36,846 nt of DNA from an uncultured Collinsella sp. (GCA_958435545.1 CAUBGU010000007.1:1-36846); one strand, 5' to 3'; positions 14,157 to 22,336 are shown, counted from the stretch's first letter. A program made the numbers and translations. Notes: generated by a model not told the origin, from the sequence alone.

Positions 14157-15458
14157 ATGGATCAAACGCAGACGCGCGACGACGCTCCCCTGCTCACACA
14201 CAGCACTCCCCAATCGGAACAAACCACGCTCTTGGCTCAGCAAAAACCTCTCGTGACCATCGTGCACGCCTCGGTCGGCTCGGGCCACAAGGCCGCCGCA
14301 AATGCGATTGCGCAGGCATTCGACCTTATCCGCGGCACCAATGGCATCCCCGAGGATGTTGAGATTGAAGTGCTCGATATCCTCGATTTTGGACGCATAA
14401 AATTCGACGGCAACAAAACGGCCGCCTCGTTTACCGGCGCCACGCGCCCAATTTATGACTTGACCTGGCGTTATACCCTTACCGGACACCTGCTTTGGGG
14501 CGGTGGCACGGCATGGTCGCGCATCATGTTCCCCGCATTTAACGAGTACGTTCGGACTCGTAGGCCCATTGCCGTGGTCGCCACGCACATCACGGCAGCC
14601 AACGTCGCCGTCGGCGCGCGCATCATTACGGGCATCGATTATCCCGTCATTTGCGTACCGACCGATTACGAGGTCGAGGGCTGGTGGCCCCATAAGGACA
14701 CCGACCTATTCTGCGTGGCAAATGAGTTTATGGCCGAAACACTCCGCCCCCGCAAGGTTCCCGAGGCAAAGATCCGCATTACAGGCATCCCCATTCGCGC
14801 CGGGTTCGATACGGATTACAATCGTGAGGAAGAGCTAAAGAAGTTCAATCTCCCCACCAACAAGACCATTGTGCTGGTAATGGCTGGTGCCAGTTTGCCT
14901 CAACCGTACGTTCGCTTTCGCGCGGAGATGGACCGCACTCTCCCCTTCCTGCGCAGCTTCGAGGACATGCACTTTGTCTTTTTGCCGGGCAAGGACGCCG
15001 AATATGCCACCCGTCTCAAAACGCTCTTCGATGCCATGAAACTCGAGAACGTCACGGTTCTTGACTATGTCGATGACATGGCAGCGCTTATGCACGGCTG
15101 TGACCTGGCAATTCTCAAATCGGGCGGACTCACCGTTACCGAATGCCTGTGCGCACACCTGCCGATGATTCTGCTGGGCAAGTCCTATGGCCAGGAAAAG
15201 GCCAACACCACCATGCTCACTGGCATGGGCGCCAGCATGCATGTCACCACCGCACGCGAGCTGATCGTGACGTTGCGCCATCTCCACGATCATCCCGAGT
15301 CGCTCAAGGCACTGCTCATCAATGGCGAAGTGCTGCGACGCCCACGCGCAGCCGAGGATATCGCCATCGCAACCATGGAGCTCGCAGGCAAGCCCCAAAA
15401 GCGCAAACGAGCCTTCTGCCGCTTCTACTGGGGCGGAAAGCCCGCGCATATCCGCTAG
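14157..15458 (+). CDS. UgtP/MGDG-synthase-like diacylglycerol glycosyltransferase
   Basis: 433 residues of GT-B type (family GT28). An unstructured first 30 residues precede VTIVHASVGSGHKAAANAI (about 33-51), the N-terminal signature of MGDG synthases and UgtP. The C-terminal donor site includes DLAILKSGGLTVTE (about 317-330). The family adds sugar from a UDP-sugar to diacylglycerol, making membrane glycolipids that also anchor lipoteichoic acid. No transmembrane segment is seen, so it is likely a peripheral enzyme at the inner membrane face. ATG 14157 has AAGGGGAG 6 nt upstream. The C-terminus is basic (KPQKRKRAFCRFYW), which could aid membrane contact. Donor sugar and number of sugars added cannot be told. 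Confidence 0.8.
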   Translation: MDQTQTRDDAPLLTHSTPQSEQTTLLAQQKPLVTIVHASVGSGHKAAANAIAQAFDLIRGTNGIPEDVEIEVLDILDFGRIKFDGNKTAASFTGATRPIYDLTWRYTLTGHLLWGGGTAWSRIMFPAFNEYVRTRRPIAVVATHITAANVAVGARIITGIDYPVICVPTDYEVEGWWPHKDTDLFCVANEFMAETLRPRKVPEAKIRITGIPIRAGFDTDYNREEELKKFNLPTNKTIVLVMAGASLPQPYVRFRAEMDRTLPFLRSFEDMHFVFLPGKDAEYATRLKTLFDAMKLENVTVLDYVDDMAALMHGCDLAILKSGGLTVTECLCAHLPMILLGKSYGQEKANTTMLTGMGASMHVTTARELIVTLRHLHDHPESLKALLINGEVLRRPRAAEDIAIATMELAGKPQKRKRAFCRFYWGGKPAHIR

Positions 15459-15468
15459 TCGAATGTCC

Positions 15469-15572
15469 GCCGCTCTGCCGGAGCCGCCCTTATATCATTC
15501 CATGCTCAAACATTCTCGCTTCGCTGCGAAACTGCGCGTGGAACGATATAAGGGCGGCTCCGGCAGAGCGGC
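15469..15572. repeat. Hairpin element, copy 1
   Basis: A perfect 28-bp stem (15469-15496 with 15545-15572) encloses a 48-nt core that pairs further (TTCCA/TGGAA). The core runs ATTCCATGCTCAAACATTCT ... GCGCGTGGAAC and is repeated in inverted orientation at 15755-15811. The outer arms (GCCGCTCTGCCGGAGC...) are not shared with that copy. It lies 10 nt after the glycosyltransferase stop, so it may also terminate transcription, though no T-run follows. Confidence 0.85.
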
Positions 15573-15649
15573 TGCGTTTACTTACTAGCAGCTACTTCGG
15601 TATCCCCTCCATTAGAACCTGCAAAGGTAAAACAGGAAAATATAAATAC

Positions 15650-15698
15650 AGTAAGCCGATGCGACAAAGGGACAGCCCCTTTGTCGCATCGGCTTACT
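15650..15698. repeat. 22-bp perfect hairpin between the two element copies
   Basis: Arms AGTAAGCCGATGCGACAAAG(GG) and their exact complement flank a 5-nt loop (ACAGC). On the minus strand a T-rich stretch (TGTATTTATATTTT) follows, so it may terminate the dut transcript. Its sequence is unrelated to the core of the flanking elements. Confidence 0.75.
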
Positions 15699-15731
15699 AG
15701 AAAAGTAAATATTGTTTCAAGCGAGTAACCG

Positions 15732-15834
15732 CCCGCCCGGGGCTTACCTATATCGTTCCACGCGCAGTTTCGCAGCGAGCGAAGCGACGCGAGAATGTTT
15801 GAGCATGGAATGATATAGGTAAGCCACGGGCGGG
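15732..15834. repeat. Hairpin element, copy 2 (inverted)
   Basis: Stem 15732-15754 with 15812-15834: 8 bp, one mismatch, then 14 bp, arms CCCGCCCG.GGCTTACC... The 57-nt core is the reverse complement of the copy 1 core apart from a 9-nt expansion in its centre (GCGAAGCGA-type). Shared outside the core are TATATC and GATATA. It ends 16 nt before the dut stop. Confidence 0.85.
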
Positions 15835-15849
15835 AGGGATACGAGCGCC

Positions 15850-16293
15850 CTAGGCGACGCCGCTGGAGCCGAAGCCTCCGTTGCCTCGGTCGGTTTCGTC
15901 TAGTTCTTCTACTTCTACGAGGTTGACCGTGGGGACTTCTTGGATGACAAGTTGGGCTATGCGGTCGCCTTTGTTGATTTGGATGTTGTTGGAGGGATCA
16001 AGGTTGATGAGGATAACCTTGAGTTCTCCTCGGTAGTGGGCGTCGATAAGGCCCGGCGTATTGACTATAGACAGGCCCTGCTTGATGGCCAAGCCGCTGC
16101 GGGGCTGGACGAAGCCGGCGTAGCCATCGGGCAGGGCGATGGCCAGCCCGGTAGAGACCAGACGACGTTCGAAGGGCTTCAGGACGCAGTCCTCGTTGGA
16201 GCGCAGATCCAAGCCGGCATCGGTGGGATGGGCGTATTTGGGAAGCTCGACGGTGGGGTCGAGACGCTTTATGTTGACGGTAATGTTGGACAT
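15850..16293 (-). CDS. dut: dUTP diphosphatase
   Basis: 147 residues, a trimeric dUTPase. All five motifs are present: DAGLDL (25-30), PRSGLA (64-69), [14 protein letters not shown] (78-91), [10 protein letters not shown] (about 108-117) and the C-terminal Gly-rich [10 protein letters not shown] (about 136-145). It cleaves dUTP to dUMP and pyrophosphate, keeping uracil out of DNA and supplying thymidylate synthesis. The start follows the nrdR stop by 4 nt, with AAGGTG upstream, so the two are translationally close and cotranscribed; both serve dNTP balance. No anomaly seen. Confidence 0.95.
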   Translation of the reverse strand: MSNITVNIKRLDPTVELPKYAHPTDAGLDLRSNEDCVLKPFERRLVSTGLAIALPDGYAGFVQPRSGLAIKQGLSIVNTPGLIDAHYRGELKVILINLDPSNNIQINKGDRIAQLVIQEVPTVNLVEVEELDETDRGNGGFGSSGVA

Positions 16294-16297
16294 GGAA

Positions 16298-16741
16298 TCA
16301 CCTTAGCTTGTCGAGCTCTTGCAGAAACTCATCGACGTCTTTGAAATCGCGGTAGACCGAGGCAAAGCGGATGTACGCCACCTTGTCGATCTTGGCCAAG
16401 CGCTTGAGCACCATGTCACCCAACTCATGCGACGTGACGGCCGTCAACGTGCGAGAGCGCAGCTCGACCTCGATGTCGTCGATAATCTCATTGAGCTTCT
16501 TAGTGTCGATATCGCGCTTGATGGTAGCACGCATCAAGCCGACGAGCAGCTTATTGCGATCGAACCGCTGCTTGGTTCCGTCCGACTTAATGACCTCAAT
16601 TGGGTCTTCGCATCGCTCGAACGTTGTAAAGCGATAGTTACACGAGCAACATTCACGACGGCGCTTAATGGTGTTATTTGACTCCTGCATACGGGAATCA
16701 ACGACGCGGGTATGTGCCTTGCCGCATTTGGGACAGCGCAT
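16298..16741 (-). CDS. nrdR: Transcriptional repressor NrdR
   Basis: 147 residues: an N-terminal zinc ribbon (Cys3, Cys6, Cys31, Cys34) and an ATP-cone (about 47-140: [25 protein letters not shown]). NrdR senses ATP/dATP and represses ribonucleotide reductase genes; none is in the window. ATG 16741 has GGAGG 4 nt upstream. SD and start codon lie in a 12-bp perfect inverted repeat (16736-16779), which could mask the start in the mRNA. The next gene upstream is the LysM division suppressor, as in other Actinobacteria. Confidence 0.95.
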   Translation of the reverse strand: MRCPKCGKAHTRVVDSRMQESNNTIKRRRECCSCNYRFTTFERCEDPIEVIKSDGTKQRFDRNKLLVGLMRATIKRDIDTKKLNEIIDDIEVELRSRTLTAVTSHELGDMVLKRLAKIDKVAYIRFASVYRDFKDVDEFLQELDKLR

Positions 16742-16779
16742 GGTACCTCCTCTTAAACGATAACAAGGGTACCATGCGC
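16736..16779 (-). promoter_or_regulatory. Hairpin covering the nrdR start codon
   Basis: GCGCATGGTACC (16736-16747) and GGTACCATGCGC (16768-16779) pair perfectly across 20 bp. In the nrdR transcript the 3' arm contains the ATG and the last bases of the SD; the AGGAG part is in the loop. It could limit translation, or be a DNA-level operator. Confidence 0.55.
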
Positions 16780-16792
16780 AGCGCGATAATGA

Positions 16793-17245
16793 TTACGAAC
16801 GAGCAGGAACCTTAAGATGCGCACCGGCGGCGAGCGAACCATGCTCCAGATGATTGACGTTACGGATCATGTCGGAAGTCTCTTGCGTGGAAAGGCCTTC
16901 GATTGGATATTCCTCGGCAAGCGACCAAAGAGAATCACCAGGTTGAACGCGAATGGTCTCGTAGGTAACGTTGGAAACGGACTCGGCATACGCGGCGTGA
17001 CGAGCGCTAAAGACCGACGTAGCGAGGACAAAGAAGAGCGTAAGCGCAACGGCAACGGCGACAATCGTCGGAACCTTGAGGGCAACGCGGCCCGGCGCGA
17101 CTACAGCCTTCTGATTGCGAGCAGGCTTTACGGTCAAAGGCTGAAAGCCGGAGCGGCCACCCTGAACAACCGTAAAAGTGGGTTCTGCAGGCGTCTCGAG
17201 CTTAAGGGCGAGGCTTCCCTGGACCATATTCGTTGCGTTCATCAT
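16793..17245 (-). CDS. LysM membrane protein, SOS cell-division suppressor (DivS/YneA/Rv2719c-like)
   Basis: 150 residues: a cytoplasmic N-terminus of about 55 residues, one transmembrane segment (about 57-78, VPTIVAVAVALTLFFVLATS) and an extracytoplasmic LysM domain (about 95-147, beginning ETIRVQPGDSLWSLAEEY). The gene is divergent from lexA with nrdR next, the arrangement of corynebacterial divS and mycobacterial Rv2719c, and like yneA beside lexA in Bacillus. Those proteins halt septation during the SOS response. Three LexA boxes lie in the shared intergenic region. Start ATG 17245 (a second ATG follows at once) has GAGAGGAG upstream. The division role is inferred from synteny and architecture. 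Confidence 0.8.
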   Translation of the reverse strand: MMNATNMVQGSLALKLETPAEPTFTVVQGGRSGFQPLTVKPARNQKAVVAPGRVALKVPTIVAVAVALTLFFVLATSVFSARHAAYAESVSNVTYETIRVQPGDSLWSLAEEYPIEGLSTQETSDMIRNVNHLEHGSLAAGAHLKVPARS

Positions 17246-17312
17246 GTTCTCCTCTCGCGTGTTTTGCTGAGAACAGTTTTATCAAGCCGCGCGGACAAAA
17301 ATGTCTAGCGCG

Positions 17313-17326
17313 AGAACGAATGTTCG
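17313..17326. promoter_or_regulatory. LexA box 1
   Basis: AGAACGAATGTTCG, matching the Gram-positive/actinobacterial CGAACNNNNGTTYG consensus except the first base. It is nearest to the LysM gene, 68 bp from its start. Confidence 0.75.
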
Positions 17327-17340
17327 GTTATTATTATCTT

Positions 17341-17354
17341 CGAACAGTTGTTCC
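17341..17354. promoter_or_regulatory. LexA box 2
   Basis: CGAACAGTTGTTCC, 13 of 14 consensus positions, in the middle of the lexA/LysM divergent region. Confidence 0.8.
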
Positions 17355-17368
17355 TGTCAAGCAAAATT

Positions 17369-17382
17369 CGAACATTTGTTTG
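17369..17382. promoter_or_regulatory. LexA box 3
   Basis: CGAACATTTGTTTG, 23 bp before the lexA start codon. The starts of boxes 1, 2 and 3 are exactly 28 bp apart. Confidence 0.8.
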
Positions 17383-17405
17383 ACATGGGTAGAGAGGATG
17401 CCCTG

Positions 17406-18050
17406 ATGGCTCGCAAAATTACCAAGCGTCAGCAGCAAATTTACGACTTCATCAAGGAATATCAGCAGGAGAAGGGTTATCCGCCCAGCGTGCGCGAGAT
17501 GGCTTCTGCCGTGGGTCTTTCCTCCCCCAGCACCGTGCACGCCCATCTCTCTGCCCTGGAGGCGCGCGGGCTACTCAAGCGCGATGCCACCAAACCGCGC
17601 GCCCTGGAACTCTTTAACGAGGACGGTTCCTCGGTCTCAATTTCTAAATCTGACGAGCCCACCGCACCTCGCGGAACGGTCTCGCTACCGCTCGTTGGTC
17701 GCGTCGCGGCTGGGATTCCCATTCTAGCCGAGCAGAATATCGAAGACACTTTTACTATCCCGACCGAAATCGCCACTGATCAGGGTTCCTTTATCCTTGA
17801 GGTACATGGGAGCTCAATGATCAATGTCGGCATCTTCAATGGCGATTACATCATCGTCCGTGAACAAAAGAGTGCCATGAACGGCGAAATTGTCGTGGCC
17901 ATGATTGATGGTTCAGCGACCGTCAAGACGTTCTACAAGGAGCAGGGACGCGTACGCCTGCAGCCCGAGAATGACACCATGGAGCCTATCTATGCAACGA
18001 ATCCCGTTATCTTGGGCAAAGTCGTCGGCTTGATGCGCCGGTTCTCGTAA
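17406..18050 (+). CDS. lexA: SOS repressor LexA
   Basis: 214 residues: an N-terminal winged helix (about 1-65, GYPPSVREMASAVGLSSPSTVHAHL), linker and C-terminal peptidase. Self-cleavage site Ala102-Gly103 (GRVAAGIP), catalytic Ser137 (HGSSM) and Lys174 (ATVKTF) are present. RecA filaments trigger cleavage and derepress SOS genes. ATG 17406 has GAGG 8 nt upstream; the frame is open further 5' but that DNA holds two LexA boxes and is not coding. Autoregulation through the boxes is expected. The stop overlaps the next start by one base (TAATG), coupling it to the acyltransferase gene. Confidence 0.95.
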   Translation: MARKITKRQQQIYDFIKEYQQEKGYPPSVREMASAVGLSSPSTVHAHLSALEARGLLKRDATKPRALELFNEDGSSVSISKSDEPTAPRGTVSLPLVGRVAAGIPILAEQNIEDTFTIPTEIATDQGSFILEVHGSSMINVGIFNGDYIIVREQKSAMNGEIVVAMIDGSATVKTFYKEQGRVRLQPENDTMEPIYATNPVILGKVVGLMRRFS

Positions 18051-18754
18051 TGCAAAAACGCATCACCATCTTTGATACCGTCCGCGGGTTTACGATGATT
18101 TCAATGGCAGGTTTTCACGCTTGCTACGATCTTGCCTACCTGTACGGTTGGGATATGCCCTGGTTTACACAGACCGTCTTTCAAGACATCTGGCGTGCCA
18201 GCATCAGCTGGGTATTCCTGTTTATCGCGGGTTGGATGTGCACCCTTTCGCGCAACAATATCAAACGTGCCGCCAAATACGCCTTAGCAGCACTCGTCGT
18301 CTGGTTGGCAACAACACTTGTCTCAGTCGACGATTCGGTTAATTTTGGCATCATCTACTGCATGGCCGCATGTACCGGCATCGTGGCGTTGACCGATCCC
18401 GTCCTTAAGAAGATATCGGCGAGATGGGGCATGTCCCTATGCCTTGTGTTGTTTGCCCTCACCTGGAGCATCCCCAAAACGATCTACCCTGTCCCCTACC
18501 TGGCGTGGCTGGGATTTCCAAGCCCTGGGTTTGTCTCAGGTGATTACTACCCCATCATCCCGTTTATCTTTATGTATCTTGCAGGATACTTCGCCGCACA
18601 TATAGCGCAGGGAATCGATAAGACCGCCCCAATCTGGGCCTACGCCAACCCCCTGCCGGCGCTCGCCAGCCTTGGACGTCATGCACTCCCCTTTTATCTG
18701 CTGCATCAGCCCATCATTCTGGGCATTTTGGAGCTCGTCTACTCGGTGCGATAA
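18050..18754 (+). CDS. Heparan-alpha-glucosaminide N-acetyltransferase-like membrane protein (DUF1624)
   Basis: 234 residues with about six to seven hydrophobic segments. The opening ITIFDTVRGFTMISMAGFHACYDLAY is the HGSNAT_cat/DUF1624 signature, and the C-terminal GRHALPFYLLHQPIILGIL is the acyltransferase-3-like end with the conserved His. Family members are thought to move acyl groups across the membrane; substrate unknown here. The ATG overlaps the lexA stop (TAATG), so it is translated from the lexA message and likely SOS-responsive, an odd partner. Its last 16 bases overlap the convergent hflX end. Confidence 0.75.
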   Translation: MQKRITIFDTVRGFTMISMAGFHACYDLAYLYGWDMPWFTQTVFQDIWRASISWVFLFIAGWMCTLSRNNIKRAAKYALAALVVWLATTLVSVDDSVNFGIIYCMAACTGIVALTDPVLKKISARWGMSLCLVLFALTWSIPKTIYPVPYLAWLGFPSPGFVSGDYYPIIPFIFMYLAGYFAAHIAQGIDKTAPIWAYANPLPALASLGRHALPFYLLHQPIILGILELVYSVR

Positions 18755-20028
18755 CGCTTGAGCCGCGGCGCGATACGGGCCGGAAGCTTCGCCACAATAC
18801 GAACGCCGTCTTCAAGATATTCCTCGTGCAAAAGGGTTCCCTGCTCATGCACCAGCGTGATGAGGGCGCCCTCGCGATACGGGATATCAGCAGAGAGCAA
18901 CACATCGGTAGCAGCCGCCTCACGAGCAATACGGTCGACGAGATCGTCGAGTCCCTCGCCCGTCTGGGCCGAGAACAGCACGGCCTCGGGATAGCGACGA
19001 CGGAAGCTCAGTCGATCAACGCTATCGAGAAGATCGATTTTATTGAACACCGTAAGCGTCAAACGCTCGCCGGCACCGATCTCGTCAAGAACGCGATCGA
19101 CTGCCTCGAGCTGGCGCTCGTAGTCCTCGTCAGAGGCATCCACAACTTTAAGGATCAGATCGGCACCAAGAACCTCAGACAGCGTGGACTTAAAGGCATC
19201 AACGAGACCATGCGGTAGCTTTTGAATAAAGCCAACGGTATCGGTAATCGTCATGCCGCGACCGCCGGGCAGGCGATACGAACGCGTCGTCGGGTCGAGC
19301 GTAGCAAACAGCTTGTCCTGCGAAAGTACCGTAGAGCCGGTCAGGCGATTGAGCAACGTCGATTTACCGGCATTGGTATAACCGGCTAACGCGACGCGAA
19401 ACGCCGGTGACTCAATGCGGCTCTTGGACTGGATATCGCGACGCTGTTCAACCTGCTTGAGCTCACGACGAAGCGCGGCAATCTTATTGCGAATCAAGCG
19501 ACGGTCAACCTCGAGCTGGCTTTCACCCTGGCCAAAGCGCGAACCGATGCCGCCGCGCGTCTGCTCCTTGGCAAGATGGCTCCACATGCCACGCAGACGA
19601 GGCAACAGATATTGAAGCTGCGCCAGCTGTACCTGTAGGCGTCCCTCACGCGTCTGAGCATGCAGGCCAAAGATATCCAAGATCAGTGCTGTACGATCGA
19701 TAATCTTTACCGGCTCGCCCACGGCTTTCTCCAAATAGGATTGCTGCGAGGGCGTCAGGTCGTCGTCAAAAATAACGACATCGGCATCCATGCGATGCAC
19801 CAGGCCGCACAGCTCTTCAACCTTACCGGAACCGATAAACGATTTTGGATACGGCTTAACCAGATGCTGTGACAAACGCGCCACGCACTGGGCGCCAGCC
19901 GTATGGGCCAGGCGCTCAAGCTCGTCAAGCGAACGATCGAGCGGCCACGCATTGTCGCGCCACTCAACACCAACTAATATGGCACGCTCGGGCTCGGGTG
20001 CCGTGGGAACAAGGGGGAAGCGGGCCAT
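18739..20028 (-). CDS. hflX: GTPase HflX
   Basis: 429 residues, full length. The HflX N-terminal domain (SLDELERLAHTAGAQCVARLSQ; FIGSGKVEEL) is followed by a glycine-rich linker helix (KEQTRGGIGSRFGQGESQLE) and the G domain: G1 GYTNAGKST (about 221-229), G3 DTVGF, G4 NKID. HflX splits stalled 70S ribosomes and associates with 50S subunits. The start overlaps the miaA stop by one base, so it ends the miaB-miaA-hflX run. Its 3' end overlaps the convergent acyltransferase gene by 16 bp with no terminator visible between. Confidence 0.95.
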   Translation of the reverse strand: MARFPLVPTAPEPERAILVGVEWRDNAWPLDRSLDELERLAHTAGAQCVARLSQHLVKPYPKSFIGSGKVEELCGLVHRMDADVVIFDDDLTPSQQSYLEKAVGEPVKIIDRTALILDIFGLHAQTREGRLQVQLAQLQYLLPRLRGMWSHLAKEQTRGGIGSRFGQGESQLEVDRRLIRNKIAALRRELKQVEQRRDIQSKSRIESPAFRVALAGYTNAGKSTLLNRLTGSTVLSQDKLFATLDPTTRSYRLPGGRGMTITDTVGFIQKLPHGLVDAFKSTLSEVLGADLILKVVDASDEDYERQLEAVDRVLDEIGAGERLTLTVFNKIDLLDSVDRLSFRRRYPEAVLFSAQTGEGLDDLVDRIAREAAATDVLLSADIPYREGALITLVHEQGTLLHEEYLEDGVRIVAKLPARIAPRLKRYRTE

Positions 20029-20966
20029 TAGGCAGCCTCAATACGATGCAGGATGTCCTCAACGACCTCATCGATCGTAAACTCGTCCATATCAAGCCAC
20101 ACGATACGGTCATCGCGCTTAAACCACGAAAGCTGACGTTTGGCATAGCGACGCGAACGCATCTTGATGAGTTCGCGAGCCTCATCCATAGAAATCACGC
20201 CATTGAAAGCATCAATGATCTCTTTATAGCCAATTGCCTGCATCGAAGTCAGGGCATCTCCCAGCCCCTGGTCCATAAGACCGCGAACCTCATCGACAAG
20301 ACCCTGCTCAAACATCAGATCGACGCGCAGGTTAATGCGCTCGTAGAGCACCTCGCGATTACGCGTCAGACCAAACCATAGAGCATGATAATGCTCGCGC
20401 GGAACACTAAACTGACTTTTTTGCTGTGCATAGGAGATACCATCATCATGCATCTCGAGCGCACGAATCACACGGCGCACATTATGGGGATGAATAACAG
20501 CAGCCGATTCTGGGTCGCGCTCGGCAAGCAGGGCATGCAGCTCTTCCTCGCCAATACGCTCGGCAAGCTCCTGATAGCCCATACGACGATCGTCCTCAAG
20601 TTCACCCGAAGGAAAGTCCATTTCATCGAGGGCGGCCTTGAGATACAGCCCCGTACCTCCGCAAAAAACCGGCAGGCAACCCGAACCAAGGAGACGTTCA
20701 ACATGCGCGCGAGCGTCAGCCTGATATAGCGCAGCAGAATATGCCACACCCGGCTCTACAATGTCGACGAGACGCAGCGGCACCGTACACTCATCGGGCG
20801 CCATCTTTGCGGTACCGATGTCCATGCCGCGATAGATTTGCATCGCATCGCACGACAGCACTTCGGACGAAAGACGAGCTGCCAAACGGTCGGCAACATC
20901 ACTCTTACCAACCGCCGTCGGACCGACGATCGCAACGGCGGAAAGTCCTGCCCTGGGAGAAACCAT
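20028..20966 (-). CDS. miaA: tRNA dimethylallyltransferase
   Basis: 312 residues. The P-loop GPTAVGKSDVA is at about 15-25, followed by the DMAPP-site region SCDAMQIYRGMDIGTAK. It adds a dimethylallyl group to A37 of tRNAs reading UNN codons, the substrate that MiaB then methylthiolates. Start and stop each overlap a neighbour by one base (TAATG with miaB, and with hflX), so the three genes are tightly coupled. No unusual feature. Confidence 0.95.
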   Translation of the reverse strand: MVSPRAGLSAVAIVGPTAVGKSDVADRLAARLSSEVLSCDAMQIYRGMDIGTAKMAPDECTVPLRLVDIVEPGVAYSAALYQADARAHVERLLGSGCLPVFCGGTGLYLKAALDEMDFPSGELEDDRRMGYQELAERIGEEELHALLAERDPESAAVIHPHNVRRVIRALEMHDDGISYAQQKSQFSVPREHYHALWFGLTRNREVLYERINLRVDLMFEQGLVDEVRGLMDQGLGDALTSMQAIGYKEIIDAFNGVISMDEARELIKMRSRRYAKRQLSWFKRDDRIVWLDMDEFTIDEVVEDILHRIEAA

Positions 20967-22336
20967 TAGCGCGGCTCGCCCACAACGGAGCCGGACAAAT
21001 ACCAGGTCTTGGCAACGTCAACGTCAACATCAACGATCTTGCCAACAAGCTGATCGATGCTGTAACCCTCGGGGATAGGCGCATGCACGGTCTGATTCTT
21101 GGGACTCTTGCCCAGCAGGACCGCGTCGTTCTTTTTACTCGTTCCCTCAATGAGCGCCGGCACCACAGTATGAAGCTCACCCTGGTTATACTCGTGTGCC
21201 GTAGTCTCGATAACCTTAACCAGGCGGTTGAAACGCTCGAGAATAACCTCATGCGGCGTAGGATCGTCAATCTCTGCGGCCGGGGTACCGGCGCGCTTGG
21301 AATAGATGAAGGTATAGGCCTGAGCATAGCGGACCGTCTCGGCAAGTGAGAGCGTCTGCTCAAAGTCCTCTTCAGTCTCGCCCGGGAAGCCAACGATAAT
21401 ATCGGTCGAGAGCGCGATATCGGGCATGCGGTTGCGAATGCGATCGACCAGGCCCAGATAGTCCTCGCGTGTATAACGGCGATTCATCTCTTTGAGGATA
21501 CGCGTGGAGCCCGACTGAACGGCCAAGTGAAGCTGCGGCATGACGGCGGGCGTCTCGGCCATGGCGTCGATGGTCTCGGGCAGCAGATCCTTAGGATGAG
21601 AAGAGGTAAAGAAGATGCGCTCCACACCCGTATCACCCACGGCACGCAGCAGATCGGCAAAACGCGGCTTGCCAAACAGATCGCGACCATATGAGTTAAC
21701 GTTTTGGCCCAGCAGCGTAATCTCGCGCACGCCCTGGCGCACCAAACCGGTCACCTCGTCGACAATTTCCTCGAAGGGGCGGCTCTTTTCGCGACCGCGC
21801 ACGTACGGCACGATGCAATAGGTACAGAAATTATTGCAGCCCGTCATAATGGGCACCCAGGCGTGATACTGGGTCTCGCGATGCCACGGCATGCTCATGG
21901 CATCCGTATCCTCATGCTCATTGGTGCGGATATGACGCTTGCCATCAAGGAACGCCTCGGCAATGAGCTCGGCCACATGTGCGATGGAATGCGTACCAAA
22001 GATGACATTGACGTTATCGACGTTGGTGAGCAGGCCCTCGCCATCGCGCTGCGCGATGCAACCACCAACGGCAACCACACGCTTGCCCGAGGGTGAGGGC
22101 GGGAGGCTCTTACAAGAGTTGCACTGACCGTACAGGCGAGTATCGGCGGCCTCGCGCACGCAGCATGTCATGAAGACAACAATATCGGCATGCTCGGGAT
22201 CGAGCGCCATGAGGCAACCATACGAATCGAGCAGACCGCTCACGCGCTCAGAGTCGTGCTGATTCATCTGGCAGCCAAAGGTGCGGATAAAGTAGGTTTT
22301 ACCGGCAAGAATATCGCGTACGGAACGCTGGTCCAT
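20966..22336 (-). CDS. miaB: tRNA-2-methylthio-N6-dimethylallyladenosine synthase
   Basis: 456 residues, radical-SAM methylthiotransferase. The N-terminal UPF0004 domain carries its cluster cysteines (FGCQMNQ, MTCCVREAA, GGCIAQ). The radical SAM core has CNNFCTYC (CxxxCxxC), then a C-terminal TRAM domain. It inserts sulfur and a methyl group at position 2 of i6A37, completing the MiaA product. ATG 22336 is preferred over ATG 22342 because the SD (AGGA) gives normal spacing to the former. The frame is open 5' but overlaps spoVS and is not coding there. Confidence 0.95.
   Translation of the reverse strand: MDQRSVRDILAGKTYFIRTFGCQMNQHDSERVSGLLDSYGCLMALDPEHADIVVFMTCCVREAADTRLYGQCNSCKSLPPSPSGKRVVAVGGCIAQRDGEGLLTNVDNVNVIFGTHSIAHVAELIAEAFLDGKRHIRTNEHEDTDAMSMPWHRETQYHAWVPIMTGCNNFCTYCIVPYVRGREKSRPFEEIVDEVTGLVRQGVREITLLGQNVNSYGRDLFGKPRFADLLRAVGDTGVERIFFTSSHPKDLLPETIDAMAETPAVMPQLHLAVQSGSTRILKEMNRRYTREDYLGLVDRIRNRMPDIALSTDIIVGFPGETEEDFEQTLSLAETVRYAQAYTFIYSKRAGTPAAEIDDPTPHEVILERFNRLVKVIETTAHEYNQGELHTVVPALIEGTSKKNDAVLLGKSPKNQTVHAPIPEGYSIDQLVGKIVDVDVDVAKTWYLSGSVVGEPR

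Noticed and set aside
17301..17405. N-terminal extension of LexA
   Set aside because: This stretch contains LexA boxes and lacks an SD; LexA proteins begin at the winged helix as with ATG 17406.
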